A stretch of DNA of 21,962 nucleotides, from positions 1 to 21,962 of the IMG/VR virus record IMGVR_UViG_3300024520_003101; one strand, written 5' to 3'. This document shows positions 1-7,989 of this stretch, piece after piece (the first letter of the stretch is position 1; each line of letters starts with the position of its first letter). The DNA is from a virus. A model generated the notes under the pieces. That model did not search any database. It was not told where the DNA came from and saw only the letters and a program-made list of their open reading frames with translations. The position numbers were made by a program, and so were the translations under genes.

Positions 1-109
1 GAGTTAATTTAATTTCCCCATTTTCGTCTGGTTGTAATTCCATTACACTTTCCATACTTAAATCCTGATCTTCAGGTATTACTTCTTTTTCTTCTTTTAC
101 TGCTTTCAT
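1..109 (-). CDS. Unidentified protein, N-terminal fragment (cut by window edge)
   Basis: An open frame begins at an ATG at 109 and stays open to the window edge. The 36 visible residues begin MKAVKEEKEVIPEDQDLS and are strongly charged, mostly Glu, Asp and Lys, with no hydrophobic segment. The start is supported by the promoter-like element directly upstream (128-159) and an A-rich, Shine-Dalgarno-poor leader (AAAGAAACAGT). It is the first gene of a new transcription unit after the clamp-loader unit. Too little is visible to name a family. In T4 the small clamp-loader subunit gp62 follows gp44, but nothing here identifies this fragment as gp62. Confidence 0.6.
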   Translation of the reverse strand, partial: MKAVKEEKEVIPEDQDLSMESVMELQPDENGEIKLT

Positions 110-127
110 ACTGTTTCTTTATTTATT

Positions 128-159
128 ATAATATACAACTTTTATTTCAATTATCCTAA
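128..159 (-). promoter_or_regulatory. Promoter, TTTGG-N19-TATATT family (copy A)
   Basis: On the minus strand a TTAGG box (155-159) is separated by 19 bases from TATATTAT (128-135), and the spacer ends in AAAAGTTG. It is the copy that differs most in the upstream box (A in place of the third T). It lies in the only gap between the zinc-ribbon gene and the partial gene starting at 109. Resemblance to the Bacteroidota -33/-7 promoter is an inference from the shared pattern of six copies. Confidence 0.65.
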
Positions 160-161
160 TT

Positions 162-398
162 TTAAATAATATCACTTGGCATACCACAATCCATACATCG
201 ATATACCTCACACGGCTGGACCTGATCTATTGGACTTCCTGTTAATAATTTACTGATTTTCTTAAACTTAAATGCTGGTTGAAAGAATATTCCCTCACAA
301 TTATCACATTTAATATCCGGTTGTGCATGTACGTCTATGTCCGGTTGTTTTTGACTTCCACCTATTGGGGATTGTCCGTCTGTTCCTAATATATTCAT
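162..398 (-). CDS. Small zinc-ribbon-like protein of unknown function
   Basis: A 78-residue protein with five cysteines placed like a zinc ribbon: C31-x2-C34, then C63, and C68-x2-C71. The first 30 residues are Gln/Pro/Gly-rich and probably disordered; the middle (about 38-55) is basic and hydrophobic. The gene follows the clamp-loader ATPase by five bases, so it should be co-transcribed with the clamp and loader genes. The start at 398 is preceded by an A-rich leader (AATTAAATAAA) without a Shine-Dalgarno. The family is not recognised. A role as a nucleic-acid or protein adaptor beside the replisome would fit but is inferred from position and metal-site pattern only. Confidence 0.6.
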   Translation of the reverse strand: MNILGTDGQSPIGGSQKQPDIDVHAQPDIKCDNCEGIFFQPAFKFKKISKLLTGSPIDQVQPCEVYRCMDCGMPSDII

Positions 399-403
399 TT
401 TAT

Positions 404-1342
404 TTAATTTAATTCTGTTAATATCTGTACAAACATTGCGGCTACATTTAATTCTTTTGCTACTACGTGTACATCCTTTGCTTGTGCTTCTGCTAATATT
501 AATAATAATGGTCCTACGTGTCCTTTACCCCAATCGTCAATTTCTTCAAATAATTCTTGATACAATGGTTCAAACGTTTTTGTTTTACTGTCAGCAATAA
601 TAGTTCTTATACTAAATAGTTTATCTTTAAGACTACCTTTAGTTTTTAGTTCTTCTATTACCTTTGTAATATAGTTAGCTACCAAAGCACTATGTGAATC
701 AATTGTAAGTTTACCATCTACAATTTGTCTCTGTGCTGAATTAAGTACTCGTCTAATATCCGGATATCCATTATTAACGCAAGTAGCTACATCATTCATA
801 TCGTGTTCGATATTTTCCGTTTTAAGTATATCTACTAACCTCATCGCTACTTCCTTTTTACTTGGTGGATATACACCAAATACCTGACATCTACTTTGTA
901 TTGGGTCTGATATCTTCTCTATATAATTACACGTAAGTATAAATCTACAACTTTTACTAAAGGCTTCCATTGTATTACGTAATGCAGCTTGTGCATTGTG
1001 TGTTAAATAATCGGCCTCATCAAGTATAATAACTTTACCTCCAGAACTAAAGCCTACTGTACTAGCAAACGCTGTAATTTTTTCACGTACATCATCCACT
1101 CGTCCCTGATCAGACGCGTTAATATACATCACGTCACAATCGATATTATGAGTAATAAGTTTAGCAATTGTAGTTTTACCTGTTCCGGCAACACCATATA
1201 ATAGTAAGTGTGGTATATCCCCGTTTTCAATATATACCTTCACTTTACTAATTATGTCTTCGTTACCAACATAGTTTCCTATTTGAGTTGGTCTGTATTT
1301 TTCGACCCAAAGTGTGTGTTCGGTTTCTACTTGTTCAAACAT
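404..1342 (-). CDS. gp44: Sliding-clamp loader ATPase (T4 gp44-like)
   Basis: A 312-residue AAA+ protein of the RFC small-subunit/gp44 family (T4 gp44 is 319 aa). It opens the clamp and loads it on primer-template DNA using ATP. Visible motifs: RFC box WVEKYRP (12-18), Walker A GVAGTGKT (50-57), Walker B IILDEAD (105-111), sensor-1 region LTCN (136-139) and the family-specific SRC motif (150-152), which supplies the arginine finger to the neighbouring subunit. The gene follows the clamp gene with a one-base gap (stop TAA, then ATG at 1342), so translation is probably coupled. T4 also needs gp62 for loading; no gp62-like gene follows here. Confidence 0.95.
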   Translation of the reverse strand: MFEQVETEHTLWVEKYRPTQIGNYVGNEDIISKVKVYIENGDIPHLLLYGVAGTGKTTIAKLITHNIDCDVMYINASDQGRVDDVREKITAFASTVGFSSGGKVIILDEADYLTHNAQAALRNTMEAFSKSCRFILTCNYIEKISDPIQSRCQVFGVYPPSKKEVAMRLVDILKTENIEHDMNDVATCVNNGYPDIRRVLNSAQRQIVDGKLTIDSHSALVANYITKVIEELKTKGSLKDKLFSIRTIIADSKTKTFEPLYQELFEEIDDWGKGHVGPLLLILAEAQAKDVHVVAKELNVAAMFVQILTELN

Positions 1343-1343
1343 A

Positions 1344-2054
1344 TTATGATAATTGACTCATTACAATATAATAACTAGTTTCAAATTCATCGTCTGTAAA
1401 TGACAACTGCATTAAGCCTTTTGCACTAACTTTCAACGTACCTTTCATTCCTCTATTAGCATTTAAGACGTCTTTAAACATATCTGCAGGAAAGGCTACT
1501 GCTTGAATATCAGTTACTTTTGTGGCAGCTACATCAAATGTTAATCTGTTAGTATTAATCGATGAATAGTTAATAATAAATTGTACGTCTGTACCATTTG
1601 TTGTTACAGCAAAGTTTTCCGCTTCAGGTACTGCATTTCTAGCTTTAATAAAATCCGATATTAACGAACTAGTTACGTCAATTTCAATTTCCCAAGATGG
1701 TAAATCTTTAATAGCGGGTGCTTTCTTTACAACGCTTGGGTCAGCTAACATAAACTTAGCTTTATTCTTTTTGTCCTCAATACTAATTGCGTGTTTTTGT
1801 TTTTCATCTCCGTCAAACTTTACATCTATATCATTAGCTAATGCTGTTAACATTTTGTTTAATTTTGATGTTTGGTAAATACCAATTTTAGCATCCGTAA
1901 TTGGGTTATTTTTTAACTTAACATTTCCTACTAAGTTCTGTGAATCTGACACAAAATCGCAAGATAATGTACCGTTTGAATCCCATATAACAGATTCGAT
2001 TGTTCCTGCTAAGTGGTATTTGTCTATAAATTTTTGTAGTGTTACTTTTTCCAT
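1344..2054 (-). CDS. gp45: DNA polymerase sliding clamp (T4 gp45-like)
   Basis: A 236-residue protein of the size of T4 gp45 (228 aa). It is placed immediately before the clamp-loader ATPase, as in T4. The sequence has the alternating beta-strand character of clamps and lacks enzymatic motifs; the N-terminal helix (MEKVTLQKFIDKYHLAGTI) and the C-terminal strand ending in SYYIVMSQLS fit the family. In T4 the trimeric ring tethers polymerase and also activates late transcription. The start at 2054 has no Shine-Dalgarno (AAAAATAATT leader) and lies eight bases after the dpdA stop. The call rests on both sequence feel and synteny, because clamps diverge quickly. Confidence 0.88.
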   Translation of the reverse strand: MEKVTLQKFIDKYHLAGTIESVIWDSNGTLSCDFVSDSQNLVGNVKLKNNPITDAKIGIYQTSKLNKMLTALANDIDVKFDGDEKQKHAISIEDKKNKAKFMLADPSVVKKAPAIKDLPSWEIEIDVTSSLISDFIKARNAVPEAENFAVTTNGTDVQFIINYSSINTNRLTFDVAATKVTDIQAVAFPADMFKDVLNANRGMKGTLKVSAKGLMQLSFTDDEFETSYYIVMSQLS

Positions 2055-2062
2055 AATTATTT

Positions 2063-3256
2063 TTATTGATTAAAATTGAAGAATTCTTGAATTACTTTGT
2101 CGTTTGTTTGTGTCTTACTCATATTTCCATATTTTAAGAACACTTGTTCATATTTGTAAAATGTTTTTACAGGTTCGTCACTCATTATTAGTTCCCTAAC
2201 AATATTCTGTAATTGATAATACCCATTGCCTAATATTTCTTTAGTCATTTCTTTGTGAGAATCTACTAAGTTATTAAGTACTCCAATCATATTAGTCTGA
2301 AAGGCTAAATTATGGTTTGTCATCATCATATAAGTTTGTTGGTCATATGGTTCAACTTCAGAATAAGTTCTTCCGACACAAGCTGGACAACCTAATCTAC
2401 AAGGAAGTTTACCTTTTAGATTGTAATCAGTTTTACCTTTGTTTCCAAAATAACACGTAATTTGTTTCATTCCTCTCCAATCTATATCGTGAAACCAGCT
2501 ACCAAATACTGTTGCTCTATTACAACTAGAACTATCTGTTGTTATTTGTATTCTATTGTCAAACCTTTCATTCAACGCCTTTTGTATTACAGCAAAGAAC
2601 CAAAAGTTTTCTACAGCTGTAGCACCAAGTAAATGTAAGTACTTATTATGTGTTTTTTCAAATTCCTTTTCTTGTATAAATCTTGCAAGTACATACATTA
2701 CGGCATATACGTTACCACCTACACCACCAACTGACCAACCGTCAAATTCAAAGTCTTTCATTTTGTGATACCATTGGTCTAGTTCCCCTTGATTAGCACC
2801 CTGTAACACATTTAAAAACATTGTTTTACCTTGTCTGTTTTCTGTAAAATACTTGAAGTTGTCGTAACTAAGTTGTAACGCTTCATTGTATCCATATAGT
2901 TTCCCTCTTGGAGGAATATCCAAGTTAATAGCAATATCACTATTGTTTTCTAACCACGTTAATACTCTGTCCTTTGTTTCGGGTTTCCATTTAATGGCTC
3001 CGGTACATATCTGATATCCACCAGAATCACCCATTACAAAACAATCACTTCCTAGACCAAAGTCAGCACGTAACGTGTCTTTAGTTAAATTGTGTCCTGC
3101 AGATAGCAAGAAATATTTATGTCTATATTCTTCCGGATATGTGTCACAGTAGAATCGGGATGTAACTCCATTGGCCATCGGTACATTTTTAATTAACCAA
3201 TCCTTTGAATTTCCACTTGACAAGGATGGGAAAAATATAATCTTTTTTTCACTCAT
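2063..3256 (-). CDS. dpdA: DpdA-like 7-deazaguanine DNA transglycosylase (TGT fold)
   Basis: A 397-residue tRNA-guanine-transglycosylase-like protein; in phages this family (DpdA) exchanges guanine in DNA for a 7-deazaguanine. The TGT active site is visible: D77-SGGYQ (78-82), matching the DSGGFQ motif with its general acid/base Asp; LDIPP (112-116); GWSVGGVGG (173-181); LHLLGAT (207-213); and D241 in TTDSSS, matching the nucleophilic Asp. The zinc site is C286-x3-C290-x2-C293 with H315, slightly different from the C-x-C-x2-C of tRNA enzymes. FolE, QueD, QueE and a precursor transporter nearby support a DNA-modifying role over tRNA queuosine. The last residues (IQEFFNFNQ) resemble the polymerase C-terminus (IGQFFQF), a clamp-binding-type tail. 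It has its own promoter (3287-3318) and leads the clamp unit. Which deazaguanine it inserts cannot be read from the sequence. Confidence 0.87.
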   Translation of the reverse strand: MSEKKIIFFPSLSSGNSKDWLIKNVPMANGVTSRFYCDTYPEEYRHKYFLLSAGHNLTKDTLRADFGLGSDCFVMGDSGGYQICTGAIKWKPETKDRVLTWLENNSDIAINLDIPPRGKLYGYNEALQLSYDNFKYFTENRQGKTMFLNVLQGANQGELDQWYHKMKDFEFDGWSVGGVGGNVYAVMYVLARFIQEKEFEKTHNKYLHLLGATAVENFWFFAVIQKALNERFDNRIQITTDSSSCNRATVFGSWFHDIDWRGMKQITCYFGNKGKTDYNLKGKLPCRLGCPACVGRTYSEVEPYDQQTYMMMTNHNLAFQTNMIGVLNNLVDSHKEMTKEILGNGYYQLQNIVRELIMSDEPVKTFYKYEQVFLKYGNMSKTQTNDKVIQEFFNFNQ

Positions 3257-3286
3257 AGTTTATGTTCTTATTTATTTTATTATTAT

Positions 3287-3318
3287 ATAATATACAACTT
3301 TTTATTCGTTATTCCAAA
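3287..3318 (-). promoter_or_regulatory. Promoter, TTTGG-N19-TATATT family (copy B), before dpdA
   Basis: On the minus strand TTTGG (3314-3318) and TATATTAT (3287-3294) are 19 bases apart, and the spacer ends in AAAAAGTTG. The upstream box touches the polymerase stop codon, so the whole 62-base gap is promoter plus a short A-rich leader of about 25 bases. It should drive dpdA, gp45, gp44 and the zinc-ribbon gene separately from gp43. Confidence 0.75.
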
Positions 3319-6033
3319 TTAAAATTGAAAAAATTGTCCAATTGCTGAATTGTCTATAAACTTTCCATATCCCAATGCATCGTAAAATTGTTGTAGTTTC
3401 TTACCCAACAATTTATCGAATACTTTGTCATAATCAACGTATTGTTCGATAAATGTTAGTACTTCTTCTGGGTCTTCAAATCCACGTATTCCCAAATTTT
3501 CTATTCCAAGTGGATTTTGTTTCAAGTATATAAACTTAATTTTGTCACCATTTGTAATAGGTTGAAATTGAACTTTATTTCCTTTTGTTAATATGTTGTT
3601 GTAAGCTATTGCCGCTTTAACGTGTGCCGGAGTTCCTTTTGGAAAATTAAACAAATGTGATTGTATTGATTCATATTTCTTAATATCCTTAATAGAACTA
3701 GGTGACATTATGTCAATAGTTTTACGTGTCTTAACACTATCTTTAAATGTACATACAAAATCATTAGCGTTTGATTCCGGCAATCCGGTAAGTACTTTCA
3801 ATAAGAAATCTCCCATAAATGTTCTAAATGCTTTTGGGAAATTACTACGTACAACATCAAGTCCCTTTACGTCTAAGTGTGGTTTCTTTAAATGTACACC
3901 TTCCTCGTTTAATATAAGTTGTGCGTATCGTTTCTTAGCTAACCAAAATCCTGCCTTAGATACAAGTTCCTGTTTAATCTCAAGTCTATGTTCTGTTAAG
4001 TTGTGAAACTTGTCAGCATACACATTGTAAGCATTGTTAATGAATGTTTGTATTTCAGATGCTATCTTTAGTGTTTCCTCTGTTACTCGTATGTCATCTG
4101 TTATTTTAACATCGGGAAACCGTTTCTGTATAATTGGCCAACTACTAAAGAATACAGAATCTGTGTCAATGTATATATTATAGTCTACATCCTTTGTATT
4201 ACATATTTGATTGTACTTTTGGTTAGTAATATCCGCAGTAAATTTAATAATTTGTTGTCCCGAAAGTGTAGTTGCTTCGGCATTGTCCACATCATAAAAC
4301 CTAAATGATGCAAGCGCTAACACCCCGTAAAAAGAGTTCAGTAATACTTTCTGTACTAACTGTCTGTTATGATAAAACTTTGTTTTGTCTGTATCTCCGG
4401 CACGTTTATAGTCTTTCATTTTGTCTTTAAACTCTACACGTTCGTCAAACCAACTAGACAGAATACTAGGAATAAAGCCTTGTTTAGTTTTATCATACAT
4501 TACACCATTAGCTGCAATAGATAAATTAGTATCCTTTAAATACTTAACAAAATTTGTGGTATTGTATGTTGTAACAGAACTACCTATTTTTACTTTGTAC
4601 TCTTTTTCCGTTAGTTTAACAAAGTCTTTACCCTCAAAGTTCAAACACTTTCCTACCTTAGTTTCCGGACTAATTCCCAATGACATAATAATACTTGGAT
4701 ATAGTGATGTTAAATCCAAATCGTATATCCAATCGTATCTACCCGGAACAGGTTGTTTTACATAGGCTCCTTCAAGTGATGTTTTAACTTCATATTCCTT
4801 TAATACGTTTTCGGGTAAAGGTTCCTCTAGTATAAAGTAATCACTCTTAAAAGACTTATACTTTACAACAAACTTTGAACTAGTTGTTTTGTATATTTTT
4901 AACTGTCCCGAACCTGGAACTCTGTTTGGAATAGTATCATTCATATAAAGCTTTAGTTCTCCTTTTTCGTGTGAATGTGAAAGCGCTAACTTAACAGGTG
5001 GTTTCTTGTTTGGAGCAACTATGTCTAGTCGTTTTAAATATGTTAGACTTGCTCCGTCAAGATACTTACTTGCAAAGTACGCTGCATCGTATGGTACGTG
5101 TCCTTTATGACATATTCCTCGTGCTAGCTCAATAAACCCTAACTTTTTATCTAAGTCTACTACTAGTTCGACGTCAACTAAGTTGTATTCAATAAACTTT
5201 TCAATGTCTGTAGCATATAAGTCGTTTAGGTTTCCGTCATATTCAATTTTACCTCTACCCAATTCCTTACGTGAAATGGCGTCAAGTGCATATGAAGATT
5301 CTTCATTGTATGTAAACTTTTTATATAGTTCAATGTAGTCTAAGGAAGATACACCTGCTATTTTATATCGTGGATCGTCTTCATCTTTTTTGTGAAGAGG
5401 TTCTACGATTCCTAATGGACTTAAACAACCTGCTTTCTTTTTACCAATTACTTTAACTGACCTGTTATACAAATATGGAACATCGAAACTATCAATATTC
5501 CATCCTGTAATAATATGAGGAGATATTGTGTTGTAAATACTGTAAAATCTTTCAAGTAATAAACGTTCTGATGGAACTACATATATTTCTACATTGTCTA
5601 TTTTACGTGGTTTTACTTTTAGTTCTGAGTCGAGAATTATAACGTGTTTTTCATCAGCTTGATGGTCATATAACGCTATGGAGTTTATTACGTTGTTTGC
5701 TTCTTGTACTGTGCTATATCCGTGGTCTTCATCTTTTACAATCTCAATATCAAAGGTACATATTTTTATACCTGTAGATGGAGTATCATCTTGAAGATAC
5801 ATATCTATCAATGTTCTTGTAGTTACCGTAACGTCAGATTCGTAAACATTATCACGCTTATGACCTTCTAAATCTGTTGTTTTTCTACATCTTTGACCAA
5901 ATAGGGTTACGTATTTTCCGTTTGGGTCTTTAACATAACCATAACGTTGATATGGTATTTTAAAATATCCTTTACGGTCGTCCCAAATGTGGACTGTTTT
6001 TTTCTTGGCTTCATAGTAAATATTTTGGTACAT
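3319..6033 (-). CDS. gp43: Replicative DNA polymerase, family B (T4 gp43-like)
   Basis: A 904-residue polymerase (T4 gp43 is 898 aa) with an intact proofreading exonuclease and polymerase. Exo I is FDIE with D95 and E97; Exo II is in GWNIDSFDVPYL (about 176-190); Exo III is in YNLVDVEL (about 280). Polymerase motif A DLTSLYPS has catalytic D440, motif B is KVLLNSFYG (562-570) and motif C is YIDTDS with D623 and D625; a KKRYAQ motif follows. The final residues IGQFFQF resemble the C-terminal clamp-docking tail of T4 gp43 (LFDMFDF). The gene is unsplit, with no intron or intein. It starts directly at the yhhQ stop (stop codon then ATG), so the two are translationally close; the promoter for the next unit abuts its stop. 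Confidence 0.97.
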   Translation of the reverse strand: MYQNIYYEAKKKTVHIWDDRKGYFKIPYQRYGYVKDPNGKYVTLFGQRCRKTTDLEGHKRDNVYESDVTVTTRTLIDMYLQDDTPSTGIKICTFDIEIVKDEDHGYSTVQEANNVINSIALYDHQADEKHVIILDSELKVKPRKIDNVEIYVVPSERLLLERFYSIYNTISPHIITGWNIDSFDVPYLYNRSVKVIGKKKAGCLSPLGIVEPLHKKDEDDPRYKIAGVSSLDYIELYKKFTYNEESSYALDAISRKELGRGKIEYDGNLNDLYATDIEKFIEYNLVDVELVVDLDKKLGFIELARGICHKGHVPYDAAYFASKYLDGASLTYLKRLDIVAPNKKPPVKLALSHSHEKGELKLYMNDTIPNRVPGSGQLKIYKTTSSKFVVKYKSFKSDYFILEEPLPENVLKEYEVKTSLEGAYVKQPVPGRYDWIYDLDLTSLYPSIIMSLGISPETKVGKCLNFEGKDFVKLTEKEYKVKIGSSVTTYNTTNFVKYLKDTNLSIAANGVMYDKTKQGFIPSILSSWFDERVEFKDKMKDYKRAGDTDKTKFYHNRQLVQKVLLNSFYGVLALASFRFYDVDNAEATTLSGQQIIKFTADITNQKYNQICNTKDVDYNIYIDTDSVFFSSWPIIQKRFPDVKITDDIRVTEETLKIASEIQTFINNAYNVYADKFHNLTEHRLEIKQELVSKAGFWLAKKRYAQLILNEEGVHLKKPHLDVKGLDVVRSNFPKAFRTFMGDFLLKVLTGLPESNANDFVCTFKDSVKTRKTIDIMSPSSIKDIKKYESIQSHLFNFPKGTPAHVKAAIAYNNILTKGNKVQFQPITNGDKIKFIYLKQNPLGIENLGIRGFEDPEEVLTFIEQYVDYDKVFDKLLGKKLQQFYDALGYGKFIDNSAIGQFFQF

Positions 6034-6522
6034 TTATTTTAATTTGTTTTTAAAGATTAACGTGAATAAAAATCCACCACTAAATTTTATTAATGTTTGT
6101 ATTACTACAATCCAAGGGTCAAACCCAAAGAATAGTAATGTAAATACTAAACTATCAGCTATACTAGCAAAAAAGTTAGAAGTATTCATTCTAACAAACT
6201 TTGTCGTGTTTAACATCATTTGATATATTCCCGCATTAACAGTCATAGATGCAGTGAAAGCTGCTACACTTGCTACGGCAACTTGTAATGTGTCATGATT
6301 AAATAACCAAGTTATAAATCCACCTAACACAATTAATCCAGCCATTCGTAGTGTTATGTTATTATCTTTCCATCGTTCGTGTAAGATATCACGTAACACC
6401 ATATCAAGTGGAATTAAAAAAAATCCCACTAAATAAAAAGCGTACTCTCTAAATTCTATTATAGCTAGATTAGCACTTACTAAGGCTAGTAGATATATTA
6501 ATATTACTATCCACGTTTTCAT
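6034..6522 (-). CDS. yhhQ: Queuosine-precursor transporter, YhhQ/VUT family (short form)
   Basis: A 162-residue, very hydrophobic protein with about five predicted membrane helices (near 3-22, 28-45, 58-75, 80-103 and 118-156, the last stretch possibly two). The segment LIPLDMVLRDILHERW (36-51) matches the conserved core (L-x-LRD-x-LH) of the short VUT/DUF165 family, whose E. coli member YhhQ imports preQ0 and preQ1. In a phage this would load the infected cell with ready-made deazaguanine or keep the pool high. The gene lies between an HNH endonuclease and gp43 with gaps of three bases or fewer. Family assignment is from the core motif, length and the deazaguanine context; the exact substrate is inferred. 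Confidence 0.75.
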   Translation of the reverse strand: MKTWIVILIYLLALVSANLAIIEFREYAFYLVGFFLIPLDMVLRDILHERWKDNNITLRMAGLIVLGGFITWLFNHDTLQVAVASVAAFTASMTVNAGIYQMMLNTTKFVRMNTSNFFASIADSLVFTLLFFGFDPWIVVIQTLIKFSGGFLFTLIFKNKLK

Positions 6523-6525
6523 TTA

Positions 6526-7224
6526 CTATATATAACGATTTGTATTCTTTTTTGTTTCATACTGAAAATTAAGTGTTTTGTTATTAAGACTTTGATACTC
6601 ATATATTGTTTTAACTAAACCTAAAAACTTTTCTTTTGGAAAATCTGTCATCATTCTATTAACATATTTATCGACCCACTGAACATTTCCTTTAACATAC
6701 CCTTTCGTACTATCAATTCTATCTAAAGATGCAGTTCTTTGTTGAAAACCATTTTGACTTAACGAACCTACTTTTGTATTAAAATATAAAGGCAACCCGG
6801 ATATTACACATTTTTGTTCCTGTTTAATAAACAAATCCCAAAGATATTCAATTGTTATATCAAACGTATCAAACCTACGACCAGCTTCCTTAATTGTTCT
6901 CCAATAGTCACCGGAAATATCTCCAAAACCTTTCCATAGTTTATGTTTCCTAACAAGTCTTTGGTCTAAATTTTCCATTTGTTTTGTAGTTAGTTGACTG
7001 TGGATATTTCTTAGTTCTTTTGCTTTTTCAGTACCATACAATTCCTCATATGTTTTACCTCTTGTGACGTTTCCTTTTAAGTTTTTAGTTAATTCAGAAT
7101 TTAAATCAGTATTTGGATACTTTATCTTATAATCATTAATTGTCATATTATGACGTTTTAAATGTGTATTAGATATCGACTTAAATTCTTTATTACATTC
7201 ATTACATATTACAAAATCTTTCAT
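6526..7224 (-). CDS. HNH homing-type endonuclease with N-terminal zinc finger
   Basis: A 232-residue protein with two recognisable parts. Residues 7-25 form a C-x2-C-x10-H-x3-H zinc finger (C7, C10, H21, H25), followed by LKRHNMTINDYKIKYP, a MucR/ROS-like segment frequent in phage nucleases. The C-terminal part has the HNH-superfamily core ASLDRID (165-171), GYVKGNVQWV (175-184) and N189, with KCVISGLPL (138-146) before it. Free-standing enzymes of this type spread by cutting and converting alleles lacking the gene. It sits between folE and yhhQ, splitting the deazaguanine genes without interrupting either. Its start has a strong ribosome site (AAGGAG, 5 bases before ATG 7224), unlike most neighbours, which supports independent acquisition. 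Confidence 0.85.
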   Translation of the reverse strand: MKDFVICNECNKEFKSISNTHLKRHNMTINDYKIKYPNTDLNSELTKNLKGNVTRGKTYEELYGTEKAKELRNIHSQLTTKQMENLDQRLVRKHKLWKGFGDISGDYWRTIKEAGRRFDTFDITIEYLWDLFIKQEQKCVISGLPLYFNTKVGSLSQNGFQQRTASLDRIDSTKGYVKGNVQWVDKYVNRMMTDFPKEKFLGLVKTIYEYQSLNNKTLNFQYETKKNTNRYI

Positions 7225-7284
7225 TAAACTCCTTGTGTTGTTACCATTATGTTTATTAATAAGTATATGGAAACAACAAAAGTT

Positions 7285-7989
7285 TTAAGTTTTATAAGAT
7301 AATTCTATATTTTTATAAAATTCTGCTCTTGCGGATTGAGATGTTTCGAACGCACCCGATATTTTATTTGTTTGCATACTAGCACCTTGATGCTTAGTAC
7401 CTCTACAAGCAACGCAATTGTGTTCTGCAGATATCATTACGGATACTCCTTGATTGTCCGTACAAATTTGAGTTACTGCATTATGAATTGCTACAGTTAA
7501 TTGTTCTTGAATTGCTCCACGTCTAGCAAAATGTTCTACTAAACGATTTAATTTTGATAGTCCAACAACTTTACCATCTTTACTTGGTATGTAAGCTACG
7601 TGACACGTACCCTTAATAGTTAAGTGATGATGAGAACACATACTTACGATAGGTATTCTACTTTGTTGTACAATTCCATCGTACCCGTCTGCCGGAAATG
7701 CTGTAATATCGGGAGCAACTTCATATCTTCCTTTCCACAAATCATTTACGTAAGCTTTTGCTACTCTCAATGGTGTATTGTTACTGTTTGGGTCATTTTC
7801 CCAATCTACACCAAGTGCAGTCAGAAAGTTACCAAAACACTCAGCGGCATCTTCTATAATTTGTTTTTTATCCTGTTCATCTAATGTAGCTTGAGGACCT
7901 TCTATTGCTTGTTTCTCTGCTAAGTGTTCACTAATACCATTAGCCATACCAGCTTTTACCGTTTCAATGTTAACTTTTTTGTCTGTCAC
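7285..7989 (-). CDS. folE: GTP cyclohydrolase I
   Basis: A 234-residue FolE. It converts GTP to 7,8-dihydroneopterin triphosphate, the first step of both folate and 7-deazaguanine synthesis. The zinc and catalytic region is clear: C118-SHHH (H121 the expected ligand), TIKGTCHVAYIP (124-135), VVGLSKLNRLVEHFARR (141-157) and H190-N-C192, giving the C/H/C zinc set; RG follows at 196-197. The N-terminal 45 residues are extra, polar and poorly conserved. The start is GTG at 7989 with AAAGGA about seven bases upstream and a 20-base overlap with the 79-aa membrane gene; the next in-frame ATG (Met15) is an alternative. With QueD and QueE it makes CDG. Confidence 0.95.
   Translation of the reverse strand: MTDKKVNIETVKAGMANGISEHLAEKQAIEGPQATLDEQDKKQIIEDAAECFGNFLTALGVDWENDPNSNNTPLRVAKAYVNDLWKGRYEVAPDITAFPADGYDGIVQQSRIPIVSMCSHHHLTIKGTCHVAYIPSKDGKVVGLSKLNRLVEHFARRGAIQEQLTVAIHNAVTQICTDNQGVSVMISAEHNCVACRGTKHQGASMQTNKISGAFETSQSARAEFYKNIELSYKT

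Noticed and set aside
2063-3256. Reading the TGT-like gene as a tRNA queuosine enzyme
   Set aside because: Not excluded, but it sits in the clamp operon of a phage, has a variant zinc site and a polymerase-like tail, so DNA modification is the better explanation.
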